DNA of 64,000 nucleotides from Rhynchospora pubera (taxonomy: Eukaryota; Streptophyta; Magnoliopsida; Poales; Cyperaceae), in assembly GCA_028095005.1 (NCBI GenBank), contig CM051462.1, positions 119,898,752 to 119,962,751 of the forward strand, read 5' to 3'. This document shows, piece by piece, positions 44,969-55,117 of this stretch. A program made the position numbers and the translations under genes. The notes below the pieces were generated by a model. The model did no database searches and had not been told where the DNA came from. It saw only the letters and a program-made list of their open reading frames with translations. Numbering within the stretch: position 1 is the first letter of the stretch; each line of letters opens with the position of its first letter.

Positions 44969-45394
44969 ATGGTGCTGGAATATTTAACCCATATTTTTAG
45001 AAGCTATGAAGGATCTCCACGTTATAGTCTCAGGCCAGATTCCAGGATAGCGCTTAACAACGCTGTTCGCTGGGGAGCATCATGTGGCCAGACAGAAGAA
45101 ATAGAAAACTATGAGACAATCACTTGTGATTTATTGTTTTCAAGGCCGACTTTAAATATGGAGGGAGGAATGAGAACAAGGCTCATGGAATTACATCAAA
45201 CCCAAATTCAAAAGTCCCTTACGGAGCTTGAAAAATTGCTAGTCATGAGTAATTTGCAAAAGGTCAGACTTGAACAAAATGCTAGCAAGGATAATTGGGC
45301 AAGGGATGCCCTCGAACCTGTTAACGATAATATCGAAAAGTTGATTGAAGCTCACAGTAAGCTTCGAATAATCCAGCAGAGCATCTATTATTAG
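44969..45394 (+). CDS. extra ORF after the polyprotein, 141 aa, unrecognised
   Basis: ATG 44969 opens a protein beginning MVLEYLTHIFRSYEG. A middle section with NAVRWGASCGQ precedes a strongly helical, charged C-terminal half (coiled-coil potential from about residue 70) ending IIQQSIYY. It lies 151 bp after the polyprotein stop, between it and the promoter region. Typical badnaviruses have no ORF here, whereas rice tungro bacilliform virus has a fourth gene in this place expressed from spliced RNA. A pyrimidine-rich stretch with CAG ends two bases before the ATG (AG 44965-44966), and a second one ends at 44869. It could be a displaced ORF1-like coiled-coil protein or a lineage-specific gene; I cannot tell. 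Confidence 0.65.
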   Translation: MVLEYLTHIFRSYEGSPRYSLRPDSRIALNNAVRWGASCGQTEEIENYETITCDLLFSRPTLNMEGGMRTRLMELHQTQIQKSLTELEKLLVMSNLQKVRLEQNASKDNWARDALEPVNDNIEKLIEAHSKLRIIQQSIYY

Positions 45395-45747
45395 GTAGAG
45401 TGCATAATATGCTTACTTTCGGTGCCAACCTGTTTGGTCTGTTAGTGGGCATCTTTTCTTTTCTAAAAGGCATCTTTATAATGGTGCCAGTATGTACTGG
45501 TGTGTTTTAGTGCGCCACTTGGTGCATCTTTAGGCGCATTATTGAAGTAGTGCGTTTTCTTTATTTTGCTTTTGGACAGCACTGAGGTAGTGCTCTCCTT
45601 TATTTCATTTTCAGATCGCACTAAGTGTGTTAGTGCGCATCTTTTTATTTGAGTGGGAGACAAAAGTATGTGGTAATCCAATTAATTGCATGACGATGGG
45701 GCCCAATGAGCACCCGATGCATTATTGAGATACCAAGCTCGAGTCTC

Positions 45748-45754
45748 TATAAAA
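45748..45754 (+). promoter_or_regulatory. viral TATA box TATAAAA
   Basis: CTCTATAAAAGAGTG lies in the non-coding region after the last viral ORF, with transcription expected to start about 30 bp downstream. Position relative to the poly(A) signal and primer site fits a pararetroviral promoter. Confidence 0.75.
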
Positions 45755-45830
45755 GAGTGTCATTCAGAAGTTGCAAGACACACAGAAAAACTCTGAAGTC
45801 TTACTTCTTCTCTTGTAAACTTACTCTATC

Positions 45831-45836
45831 AATAAA
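45831..45836 (+). terminator. viral poly(A) signal AATAAA
   Basis: AATAAA about 80 bp after the TATA box. Caulimovirids carry the signal just downstream of the start site so that genomic RNA is terminally redundant. Confidence 0.65.
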
Positions 45837-45917
45837 AATTTTCTCTTACAATCTTTGAAGCCAGCATTTCTTATAATCAGAAGTTTCAAAGTCGATCAGT
45901 TCGCTTCCCCTATACTT

Positions 45918-45929
45918 TGGTATCAGAGC
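45918..45929 (+). promoter_or_regulatory. tRNA-Met-type primer-binding site
   Basis: TGGTATCAGAGC is the conserved caulimovirid minus-strand primer site complementary to the 3' end of initiator tRNA-Met. The bases after it (GAGGTTTG) differ slightly from the perfect complement. It marks position 1 of the viral genome by convention. Confidence 0.88.
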
Positions 45930-46300
45930 GAGGTTTGTTTCTTAATTATCTTATGGCTTTCTAAGTTCAATTCTCTAGGAAGGCAATTAGGGGAGGTTAT
46001 ACCTAAGCACTAAAACTGTTTAAAAACCTGAAAATAAAAAGTATAAATGATAAAATAACTAAAGATAATAGTTTATGGAATGAAAAATTTCTTGAAAGAT
46101 TTAGTTTAACCAAAAGAACCATCCTGCCGTACAGTACCTAAAGAGAGGGAAGATCACGGGAAAACACGATGAGGTGAGGTTTTGCTAAAACCAGACAGAA
46201 AACATCAAACTATAAACTAATAACATGAACTATATGGGTACACAATTGGGGGCTACTTATTAAATCAAGATTAAATCAATCCCTGAAATTTTGTCCTTTA

Positions 46301-46325
46301 GTGCGCTACAAATTTTGTAGCGCAA
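46301..46325. repeat. palindrome GCGCTACAAA/TTTGTAGCGC
   Basis: Ten-to-eleven-base arms around a one-base centre, close to the presumed right edge of the viral insert. It may be part of the structured leader or mark the junction. Confidence 0.6.
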
Positions 46326-46329
46326 CAGC

Positions 46330-47468
46330 GGATTAGGATTGTGTCATAGGGGGCGCGTTTTGTAACTTTTGTTGTTGTCACGAGTCAGAAAAATCCGACA
46401 ATTTCAATTAGCTTATTGATAGCTTGATAGACTTTTTTTTCTAATGGAGTCTAGATCCACTGTGGCACAGGATTGAACAGTGCAGAGCCCCACAGCATGT
46501 AACACATCTCACCTGTCACGTTCTGAAATTCTGTACCGACAAATACACCGGAAATCCCTTTAAGAATTGCGACTTTTTTTTAATTCTTTGTCATTAGTAA
46601 AATTTGTTTGTCTTTAAATAGATCTTATTTAAAGTATAAGATAAGGAATTTATGACATTAAATTTTTTTTTAATACTTTAGGTTTTCAACAGAGAAACGA
46701 CCGAGTTATTAATCATTCGTCCTAATTATTAGTAAAATAAGGAATGGCAATATAACATGTTACATGTACATGTAGTTCGTTCGTTCTGGTTTTATTCATG
46801 CAAATTAACTATTGGTCATATGATAATTATGATCATATCCAGTCCAAAGAATCGATGGGCTAGATAGAATTGGGTTCTAACTTCTAACATTAGTCGGATC
46901 AGGTGAAAAGAATTATTAGTTTCTATATATATTTTAAGTATATCTTGTATAGATATTATGTATAATTTAATATAAAATTAATATATTCACTAAATTTTTT
47001 AAAGCATTGATTATATTATGTTATATTATGAATGAGTATAGAAATGTTTGCAGGTATTGACTGAGATGCTAATGTTTTACCAATAAAATTTCCAATATAT
47101 TGTCATATAAATTAATTTAAAATAACTACTAAATGTTTCTTAATTGTTTTATAATTGTTAATTGAGATTCGAATTTAGTAAAAATAAAAAAGAAATAGAT
47201 AGGAGCGGCCCTAATGAGGTCTATAGAGGATTAGAGGTGTCTGTTGTTATCGGCCTGGTTTTGAATGAGCTCCAATAATGTACAGTACAACTGAAATCCT
47301 ACAAATTACCTATACAGCAGAAAGAGCACTTCGAGCCCATAGTAGCTTTTTTAGTTTCTACTTTTGTATAACCAGTTATTTAGTCAACAACTACCAGATC
47401 AAAATACAAGCAGTGACCCAAAACCTAACAAGGCCTTTGGGCCTAACCAAAGTATTAGCTGCGACAGG
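46330..47468. other. intergenic, right flank of the viral insertion
   Basis: AT-rich DNA with no supported gene. The exact viral/host junction lies near the left edge of this stretch. Confidence 0.5.
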
Positions 47469-47476
47469 CCGACAGC

Positions 47477-48913
47477 TAGGGCTGAAAACGGTAGTCGTTT
47501 TGATCGTTATTTCGTATCGTTTCGTCTGAAATGAAACGGTAACGGTTAAGGATTTTGGTTTCGTTTAAGAAACGCAACGGATAACGCAAATAGAACTACA
47601 GTTTCGTCTCAAAACGGAACGGTTAACGAAACTGGTACGTTTCGTGGTCGTTTATTTCGCGAATTTCGTCTAACATTCTACCTAACTACTTTTATTTAGA
47701 TTGTAGATAAAGGTTGCGGAGAAAACGATGTGGACAAATTCTAATGACCTAATCTCATCCCATTCTGCGCCGCTCAAAACTTACCCCTCTATCTTCTCAT
47801 CTCTTTCTCCGCCTCCCCTCTCTATTCTCCGTCTCTGATTGCTACCATCGCAGCTCTCTTCTCTGTCACCGCCTCACTCCCTCTTGCAATCGAGCAACAA
47901 CTTCTCCTTCATTCTCCCTCACTCGACCCTACAACAGACCCCACTTCCCTCTCTGCCACTTCTTTAATCTGAGCACCACCACAACAGACCCCACCTCCCT
48001 CTCTATCCCTTCTCTAATTCGAGCATCACCGCAACATACCCCACCTCACTCGACCCCACAACAAACCCTACCTCACTCGAGCAGTAGATTTTCTGCCTCA
48101 CTTCCCTCCCCCTCTCTAGCTTGGCTGGCTTCAATGGAGACTGACGGCGACTGGCAGCAACTGGTGGTGGTCGACAACAACTCCTCCTTCCGCTGACAGC
48201 TGAGACTGGTGCCGACTGGCTGCTGAGACTGGTGGTGGCTGGTGCTTAGCTTTGTTCAGTGATCACATCCTCATCTTCTCCTTTCAACTGATACCAGCGA
48301 TCACAAATTCTAATGCCAACTATAAGTGAACATAAATGAGGTTTGAGATTTGATCGGTGCTTGTTTTGATTTTCATTTTGGTACTAATTTGTTTTGGGGG
48401 TTTTTGGAGATTTGGTGTTTTGGGATTTGTTTTGGAACGTAGGAAATCTGATGTTCAAATTAAAAAAAAAAGAAATCTGATGTTAGAATTTGAACAATTG
48501 TATTTGAACTTTAAATAGGCTTTGTGCAGTAATTTTCAGATATAACAGATTGATTATCAATGGTTTGTTATGGATTTTGTTCTGAAAAGTACTTCAATTC
48601 AATTCTATGTCAATTTACTAACTGGCACCAGTCTAACTGAGCAATTGTTGTATCTTTTAGTGTTGTATGCATATTTGATCATTTAAGTTTTTATACACTT
48701 TCTCTTGTCTCTGTGTAATAAAAAATAGAGAACGGTTAAACAGTCAAAGACGGTTTTAACCGTTATAATCGTTCTGGTGAACGCCACAATCAACGCAACT
48801 CAGTTTAAACGGATGAAACAGTCAGCGCAAGAAGTAAAAAATTTTCGTTCATCAATGCAACGATTAGCGCAAATGGTTAGTTTCGTGATCGTTTTAGACG
48901 ATATGCACCCCTA
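47477..48913. mobile_element. hAT element, 1437 bp, TSD CCGACAGC
   Basis: CCGACAGC occurs exactly at 47469-47476 and 48914-48921. The left end is TAGGGCTGAAAACGG and the right end, on minus, is TAGGGGTGCATATCG. An 8-bp TSD with TAGGG ends is typical of the hAT (Ac/Ds) superfamily. Subterminal regions at both ends are dense in AACGG/CGTTT motifs, as transposase-binding sites often are. The interior, with CT-rich and Thr/Pro-like low-complexity DNA, has no transposase, so it is non-autonomous. Confidence 0.87.
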
Positions 48914-48977
48914 CCGACAGCTTTTGTTTTTTCCTATTTTGTGGAAAAAGAGTAGTGACTAGTGAGGTATTCTCTAC

Positions 48978-49125
48978 GGCTCCGTTTGAATGGCGTGGGA
49001 ATAAGAGAAATAAGGGAAGAAGTATTGAAAAGTATGTAACTTTATAAAAAGTTTGGATTGTTTATAATAAATTTAAGAGTATGAAGAAGCTATTCTCTTA
49101 TTCTTGCACCCATCCAAACGGAGCC
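48978..49125. mobile_element. Harbinger-like MITE, 148 bp, TSD TAC
   Basis: GGCTCCGTTTGAATGGCGTG faces CCATCCAAACGGAGCC with TAC on both sides (48975-48977 and 49126-49128). Internal sequence matches the other copies in inverse orientation. Confidence 0.85.
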
Positions 49126-49572
49126 TACTTGTCGTTTTTATGTTTTCATCGTAACACATGTATGATACACAAAGTAAATTAAATATTCTAATTTTTTGTT
49201 ATACCATATTGTTTACGTTCTCATGCATTTGATTTGTATATCTCTTCTGCTTATCTTAATTAGGCCTCTTAGGTGCCGTAATTTTCTTTTCCTATTTAAA
49301 AGAGGTACGAGTGTGATGACTTAAGGTAGCCAACAATGTAATTCATAAATGATACAACTTTTGCTGTAATAGTCGCATACGTATTTAGTGTATTAAAAAA
49401 TGTATTTTTTTTTTCTTAAAATCGCTGAATTCATTTTTTTTAGAATTGCCACATTTCAAAGAATCATTTTTCTTCAGTGCATACTTTTGTTTGAGCAAAG
49501 CACAAATTATGGCTATAGTATAATATAATTTCTAGTGATATAATTTGATTACTGTATGGCTTCTAATTCATA

Positions 49573-49875
49573 GCTGAAGGAAGAAGAGGAAGAAGGAAGA
49601 AGGGAAGAAAAAAAATTATAAATAATTCAAACTCTTCACAAAATTACACACTTCCCAATGGGGGCGTTTGGATGAGAGAAGAAGAATGGGGAAGAAGGAA
49701 GAAAGAAGAAAAAAAATTATAAACAATTCAAACTCTTCACAAAGTTACACACTTCCCAATACTTCTTCCCACTTCTTCCCTTCTTCTCTTCTTCCCACAC
49801 CTATCCAAACGCACCCAATATTTCTTCTCACTTCTTCTCTTCTTCCCTTCTTCCCACACCTATTCAAACGGAGCC
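49573..49875. mobile_element. outer MITE interrupted by another MITE
   Basis: The right end CCTATTCAAACGGAGCC is intact. The left terminus is missing, leaving only GAAGAAGGGAAG-type interior sequence from about 49573. Its body is split at 49659 by the copy at 49660-49816. Confidence 0.65.
49660..49816. mobile_element. inner nested MITE, 157 bp, TSD AAT
   Basis: It starts GGGGGCGTTTGGATGAGAG and ends CTATCCAAACGCACCC, with AAT on both sides. It sits inside a near-identical older copy. The shared run AACTCTTCACAAA occurs in both. Confidence 0.82.
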
Positions 49876-49879
49876 TTTG

Positions 49880-51367
49880 AATTTCCGTTTTGACATACAT
49901 CAATCTTTATCACAGTACATCTGTATGGTATTTAAAGATATAATATATTCAAACTAGATAGATAGAGCAACTTTTAAATTTGAGACAATTAAAATTTGAT
50001 TGGAAATTATGACAAAACCATTACATTTCAAATATTTGAAATATTAAAATTTTTTGATATTAAATTAAACGAATTCCGAATCGGTCCGAATTTTATATAA
50101 ATCATAATTAATGCTTGTTTAAAACTATAGATTCTTTAACATACAATAATTTTAAGAATGCCAAATGAATATACATCATATAAAAAACTGAATGTATGTT
50201 AAAACTATTTTATGTCATTATTTGTTTCACGAGTATAGCCAATCTTGCCAGAAGTTGGCTCATAATTTTACTTTTTAAATTTCTTAAGTATTATATAATA
50301 GTGAGCAATTTGTTTATGCCAACGGAAAGTAGGCAGTTATTATCCTTCAGAAAAAATATATACTTTGAAGTTTGAACGCCATTTTATAATTAGTATGTGC
50401 CTATGTGTATACTAATTAATAGACAAGCAACTTTCTGCTAACTACTTAAGACTTAAGCTAAGAAAGACTTATTAAGCTGCCTTGTATTTATCCATTCCCA
50501 TTGCTCTCTATTTTCTTTTTCCAATAGCCACTGGTTGCGTACTTAGTTAGAGTTTGACTGATTCACAAGCCCCATAACGACTAATGCCATTTGTTTATGC
50601 ATGATCCACTCCAGTATATTAAATGCTCAGTTAAGGACTTGTGTTTATTTTTCTTTGTTTTCTTTTCGCTGTTTGAATAATCAATGACAGGCTGGACTTG
50701 CGTTATCACTTATTTATCAGTTGGTAGGGAAGAAACCTTTTGTTATTTGGGTTTCAATGTAAAGTATTAGCCACACAAGGTAGAATTTTATAATCATAAT
50801 CAAAACGAGGCGGTCAGGAATCGTTAGGATAATTTTTCATCTTTGGATTGTTACCAATTAGAGTAGCTATGGCGTTCCGTACTAATATTTACAAACTAAA
50901 TTTATGTAAATTTCAATTACACAAAATGTTAAATTTGTATGTGATTTATATATCATAAAGGTTTATAACAAAATTTAACCCTTGAGTTAGCGTTTGTTAA
51001 AATGGTAAGGTTTAAAATATGTTTAACAATCCCTAGTAGTGCAAGATGTTATTTAGCATAGCAATTCTTATTGACTATAGAATAATTTAAGATATATTTA
51101 AAATAGTATTTAGAAATTTAATTGAAATAAAGTAGTCGACAAATCAAAATTTGGCATATATTTTAAATTAATATGATAATGTCGTATAACATATGTCTCT
51201 ATACTTTATTTTATCTTTATTGACAAAAATTCACTAATGTGAATTTACATGATCGTACAATACGACTAATTAAAAAGGTACTCAAAAGAAAAGCCTGAAA
51301 AGTCACGAAAGACGGTAGATGTAATAAATTATGATATTTTGTAGAGGTGCCATGCCATCCGTTTTGT
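49880..51367. other. intergenic, no gene seen
   Basis: AT-rich DNA without convincing coding signal or repeats beyond simple A/T runs. Confidence 0.5.
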
Positions 51368-51375
51368 ATGGTAAA

Positions 51376-51664
51376 TAGGCCTGTCGACGGTATATCGTCT
51401 TCCGTGTTCCGTGTACGTTCCGTCCAAACGGAACGAGTGGCGGAACAGATTTCAGTATACGTTTCTGAAACAGAACGGTAAACGGAACGGATTTCGGCAT
51501 ACGTTTGTGTGAAATACAGTGTAAATTGAGTCGTTCCGCTATGTTCCGTCCATTCTGTTGCAAACGGAACGAATAACGAATCGTTTCAGTGTATACCGTT
51601 TCTGGAACGGAACGGCAAACGGAATGGCCTATTTCGTTGCCGTTTCGAACGTTAAACAGGCCTA
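51376..51664. mobile_element. small hAT MITE, 289 bp, TSD ATGGTAAA
   Basis: ATGGTAAA occurs exactly at 51368-51375 and 51665-51672. The left end TAGGCCTGTCGACGG and right end (minus) TAGGCCTGTTTAACG are inverted repeats. The interior is packed with CCGTT/AACGG motifs (GAACGGAACG and TTCCGT), like the subterminal parts of the larger hAT at 47477. The open frame across it on minus is an artefact. Confidence 0.87.
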
Positions 51665-51698
51665 ATGGTAAACTGGTGGATAGTCTAAAGATATCCAA

Positions 51699-52002
51699 GG
51701 GGCCGTTTGGAAATTCCTCCTATTTCTAGGCATAAAGTATCGGAAAGTGTGCAATTTTGTAAAGAGTTTGTATTGTTTATAATAAATTTATGCTTAGAGA
51801 CTCCGTTTGGATGGTGTGGAAATAATAGGAATAAGGAAAGAAGTAGGGAAGAAGTATTGGGAAGTGTGTAACTTTGTGAAAAATTTGAATTATTTAATAA
51901 TAAATTTATTCCCATCTTTTCTTATTTTCTTATTCTCACTCCCATCCAAACACAGCCAGAAATAGAAAATTCCTCCTATTTCCAGAACATTCAAATAGCC
52001 CC
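51699..52002. mobile_element. outer MITE with GGGGCCGTTTGGAAAT ends
   Basis: GGGGCCGTTTGGAAATTCC pairs with the right end reading ATTCAAATAGCCCC, with CAA on both sides (51696-51698 and 52003-52005). The ends match the MITE at 8812. It is split by the copy at 51799-51957. Confidence 0.75.
51799..51957. mobile_element. inner nested MITE, 159 bp, TSD AGA
   Basis: GACTCCGTTTGGATGGTGTG faces CCCATCCAAACACAGCC, with AGA at both flanks. It inserted into the older element at 51699-52002. Confidence 0.82.
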
Positions 52003-52253
52003 CAAAGTGATAAAGTACGTTTTCAATTTCAAACACACATGAACTTAAACATAAGCTATAAAAAAAAATTAAACTAGGGAAAAAATTTTATAGCTTCGGT
52101 AATCAAGGAAAAAAATTTGAGAAAATTAAAATATTTAAAGCAGTATTGACCTGTGGAAAAGTTTTTTCAAACAGTTCACTAGAAGTTGACCCTACTATCA
52201 CGCGTGTAGATTCAGTCGGAAGAACTCTCCAAACAAGCAGAAATGGGGGAGGA

Positions 52254-53794
52254 GTTTAAAAGATCTCACTAGTTTTAATCGATCTCTTCACATGAAAGCC
52301 TTATGGTCAATTGTTACTAGCAGCTCTGCAATTTGGATCGCCATGGTCAAAGCTAAGTACCTCTCTCGTGCCACTATTTGGAACTCTCAACGGTCCACGA
52401 AGTGCACGGCCCTTTGGAGAGCCTTACTGGGGGTGAGACAATTATTGCAGGGTAATGTTCAATGGCAGATAGGCAATGGTAACACATGTGGGGCATTAGG
52501 TGAACCATGGCATGACATGTGGCGTCATTACCAACCTTCTAATGCTGGCCAAAGGAGGCTCAAAATTTCAGACCTCTTGAATAGCAGTAATGGTACCTGG
52601 AACACTTCTAAACTAATTGAACTCTTTGGTTTCCATGGTGCCCTGTACCTTGCAATTGCTTTTCCCTCCCCTCCGGTACAAAACCAACACCCTGACAGGC
52701 TCATCTTCACTGCTGCACAGAATGGCAAATTTACTCTGAAGGGGGCCTATCAATTGATAGAAGGTCACAATACTAGAGTACAACACTATCAGCCTCACCT
52801 GAAACATCTTTTTCATAAATTTTGGAATGCCCCACAAATACTTCCTAGGGTTCGTATTTTCTTATGGAAAGTTATTAATTCTGCACTGCCCCTGGAACAT
52901 CTTTTTGCTACTCGGTTTGGTAAACAACCTCAAGGCTGTCATTTTTGTGGGAATGACAAAGAAGATGTGGTCCATGTTTTGTTCAAATGTGATCAGGCCA
53001 GACAAGTCTGGCTTAATTCTGGCCTTGGCATACGCTCTGATATGCTTCCAGATGATGTGAAGGAAATACTCACCCTGCTAACTGACCAATTTGATGATCA
53101 CCAAATGTCGCTTTTTGCGGCTGTTATCTGGAACCTATGGAAGCAAAGATGTAAATCAGTCTTTGAGGGAAAGAGTTTCAGTGTGCAGGCAGTAAATCGA
53201 GCTGCTGGGGCCTCGGTGCGCCTCCTGACGCATGCGGCAATGCTTTATTCTCCCACTGTTGTTGTGCCAGTAATCCAGGATGAACATCCAGAGACTGACT
53301 ACTGTTGTTATCTTGATGGATCTTGGTTGGCGCAAGAATTTGGTGCCTCTGCAGGGGCATATGTGATCATGGATAAGGAAGAAATGCTGGTACAATATGG
53401 TTGCTTTCCCCTACGTTCCAATTCTCCAATTCATTCTGAGATTCTGGCTCTCAAAGCTGCTGTCATGGCTGTCAACTCCCATAGTCTAATTTCCTGCACC
53501 TTTTTCACGGATTGTGCACAATTGAGCTCTATTATGCAAGGTGTCACCTCTATAGAGTTAGTAGACTGGCACTGTTTTCATGATCTCTTAGACTTGAAGA
53601 GTGCTTTCAACTTTTAGGGGTTTAAGTGCAAACATGTTGGGAGGGAGCTTAACGGGTTAGCGGATGATATGGCTAAATATGCTAGAGTTTGGGGGGTGAA
53701 TGCTGTTGGCTTTACTTTTCCTATTTTCAACCCCGTGTAACTTTGTTTTTACTGTTTAATGCATTTGGCTACGGGCCCATTATCAAAAAAAAAA
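52254..53794 (+). mobile_element. 5'-truncated LINE with 13-bp TSD and poly(A)
   Basis: AAATGGGGGAGGA occurs at 52241-52253 and again at 53795-53807, directly after a 3' A-run. A 3' poly(A), a missing 5' half and a 13-bp TSD are the signature of target-primed reverse transcription by a plant L1-type retrotransposon. Confidence 0.9.
52292..53739 (+). pseudogene. LINE ORF2 C-terminal part: zinc-binding domain plus RNase H
   Basis: The open frame holds the zf-RVT domain that follows plant LINE reverse transcriptases (IFLWKVINSALPLEHL, then CHFCGNDKEDVVHVLFKC, then VWLNSGL). After this comes an RNase H domain (CYLDGSW, then SEILALKAAV, then FFTDCAQL). A TAG at 53615-53617 interrupts the RNase H domain. 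The same frame continues after it with HVGRELNGLADDMAKYAR to TAA at 53738-53740. The endonuclease and reverse transcriptase are missing because of 5' truncation. The copy is not functional. Confidence 0.87.
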
Positions 53795-53807
53795 AAATGG
53801 GGGAGGA

Positions 53808-55108
53808 AATAGATGCGACCTGAACACATTGATTCTGGGATCATTCCCAGTCTTTTACACCGGAGCAAAATGCCATAATAGAGTAGTCGGATTCTCCATT
53901 GTTACATGCGAACTATAGTATAATGTACCAAGTTCGAAGTGATGTTAGAACCATAAAATTAGCCAAAAAAATAAAATAAAATACATCGAGTCATGTTCAA
54001 ACGATGGACATAAACTATAGATTTTTATAGATGACGAGTTTAATATGTAGCCTTTTATCATTTTTTTAATTTAACATAAGATCAAAATCCAAAAGTACTA
54101 AAAAAGGCACATCAAAAAATCATTTTAAACATTTTAATTTTACAGAAAAAAGCAAAAGAAAATAAAATTTTTAGAATTCAGATGTTTCACTCGTCAAGTA
54201 GATCAAAAGCAACTATTTAATTTGTTATGTGAACTTTATTTGATTATTTTAAAGTTAAACTCAATGTTTTGTGAGAATAAACTAATATAAGTTTTACTCA
54301 GAAATTACATTTTGTCATGAATTTTAAGGGTCCTCATACGACTACTGATATTATGGTAGAATAACATCCCGTCTTTCTTTCTTTTGTTCTTCTTTCTCAT
54401 AAAAAGAGTACCTTGAATTGAGAATTAATGATATAAATAATGTAGAAAAGTACAAAAGCCATAAAAAATTTATAGCAAAGAGAATTTCAGGAGTATAGCT
54501 TATGTATTTATATTCTTTTTTTTTATGGACGTGTTGACCTTGGCCTATTAATTACGCGCCACAGAATATCCACAATAAAAAAAGGGTGCTTTCCGCCCCA
54601 TCTCTTTGCACGTGGCATGATGGCGAGTGGTGATTCCTCTCTCTAAAATAAAAAAGCCTTTATTAGAAAGGAAGTAAGGATTAGGAACTGAGGGGTCTGG
54701 ACTAAACTATTAGCGCGGCTCCTTTTACATGGGGTCTTGCATTTGCACAAGCGCAACTCTGAGGTAACTGTACAGTGCTGACGAGACCAGCTTTTTTTAT
54801 AGTTCGGGTGGGTGGTTGCATCGTATCATGTCCGGATCCTCTACAGTACTATATGTTTCTCTGTTTTCTGTACTCTGTACCTCGACTTAAATTTAGCTAG
54901 TAGGACCATAATTTAATTAAGTACATTGTTCTAGTGTTATTGAGAGTGTCAAGTGTAGTGTCGGATATGATGGTACGTATAAGTTCTTATACGTGCCGTG
55001 TCTAAAAATCTTATTTCCAATTGAACATGTCATGTGATAATGTGATATAAACTTTTAAGGACATACATTTAATTTTAGGGGAATAAATAATCAGAAAGTA
55101 TTTATCAA
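53808..55108. other. intergenic, no gene seen
   Basis: AT-rich DNA with no supported gene or element. Confidence 0.5.
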
Positions 55109-55117
55109 TTATTAAAT

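Larger units (their letters stand above)
39250..46320 (+). mobile_element. endogenous badnavirus-like pararetrovirus, about 7 kb
   Basis: This is a linearised copy of a circular caulimovirid genome in plant DNA, with approximate boundaries. In order it holds a VAP-like ORF (39350-39748), a polyprotein (39745-44817), a further ORF (44969-45394), a promoter/poly(A) region, a tRNA-Met-type primer-binding site (45918) and leader-like sequence. Starting at the usual first gene after the leader, the copy is circularly permuted, with the leader on the right and the genes on the left. No terminal repeats or integrase were seen, as expected for caulimovirids, which integrate passively. All three ORFs are uninterrupted. 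Badnavirus ORF1 is not found at its usual place before the VAP ORF. Confidence 0.9.

Noticed and set aside
45463..45681. 72-aa minus-strand ORF in the viral intergenic region
   Set aside because: It crosses repeated GTGCG motifs, has no counterpart in caulimovirids, and lies over the promoter region.
45918..45929. tRNA gene fragment
   Set aside because: The motif matches a primer-binding site (complement of tRNA 3' end), with no tRNA cloverleaf around it.
47700..48300. CT-rich, Thr/Pro/Ser-like stretch inside the hAT element as a gene
   Set aside because: Frames are short and low-complexity, with no transposase motifs.
51303..51698. 131-aa minus-strand ORF
   Set aside because: It spans a hAT MITE with exact TSD. 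Its apparent sequence comes from the CCGTT motif array.
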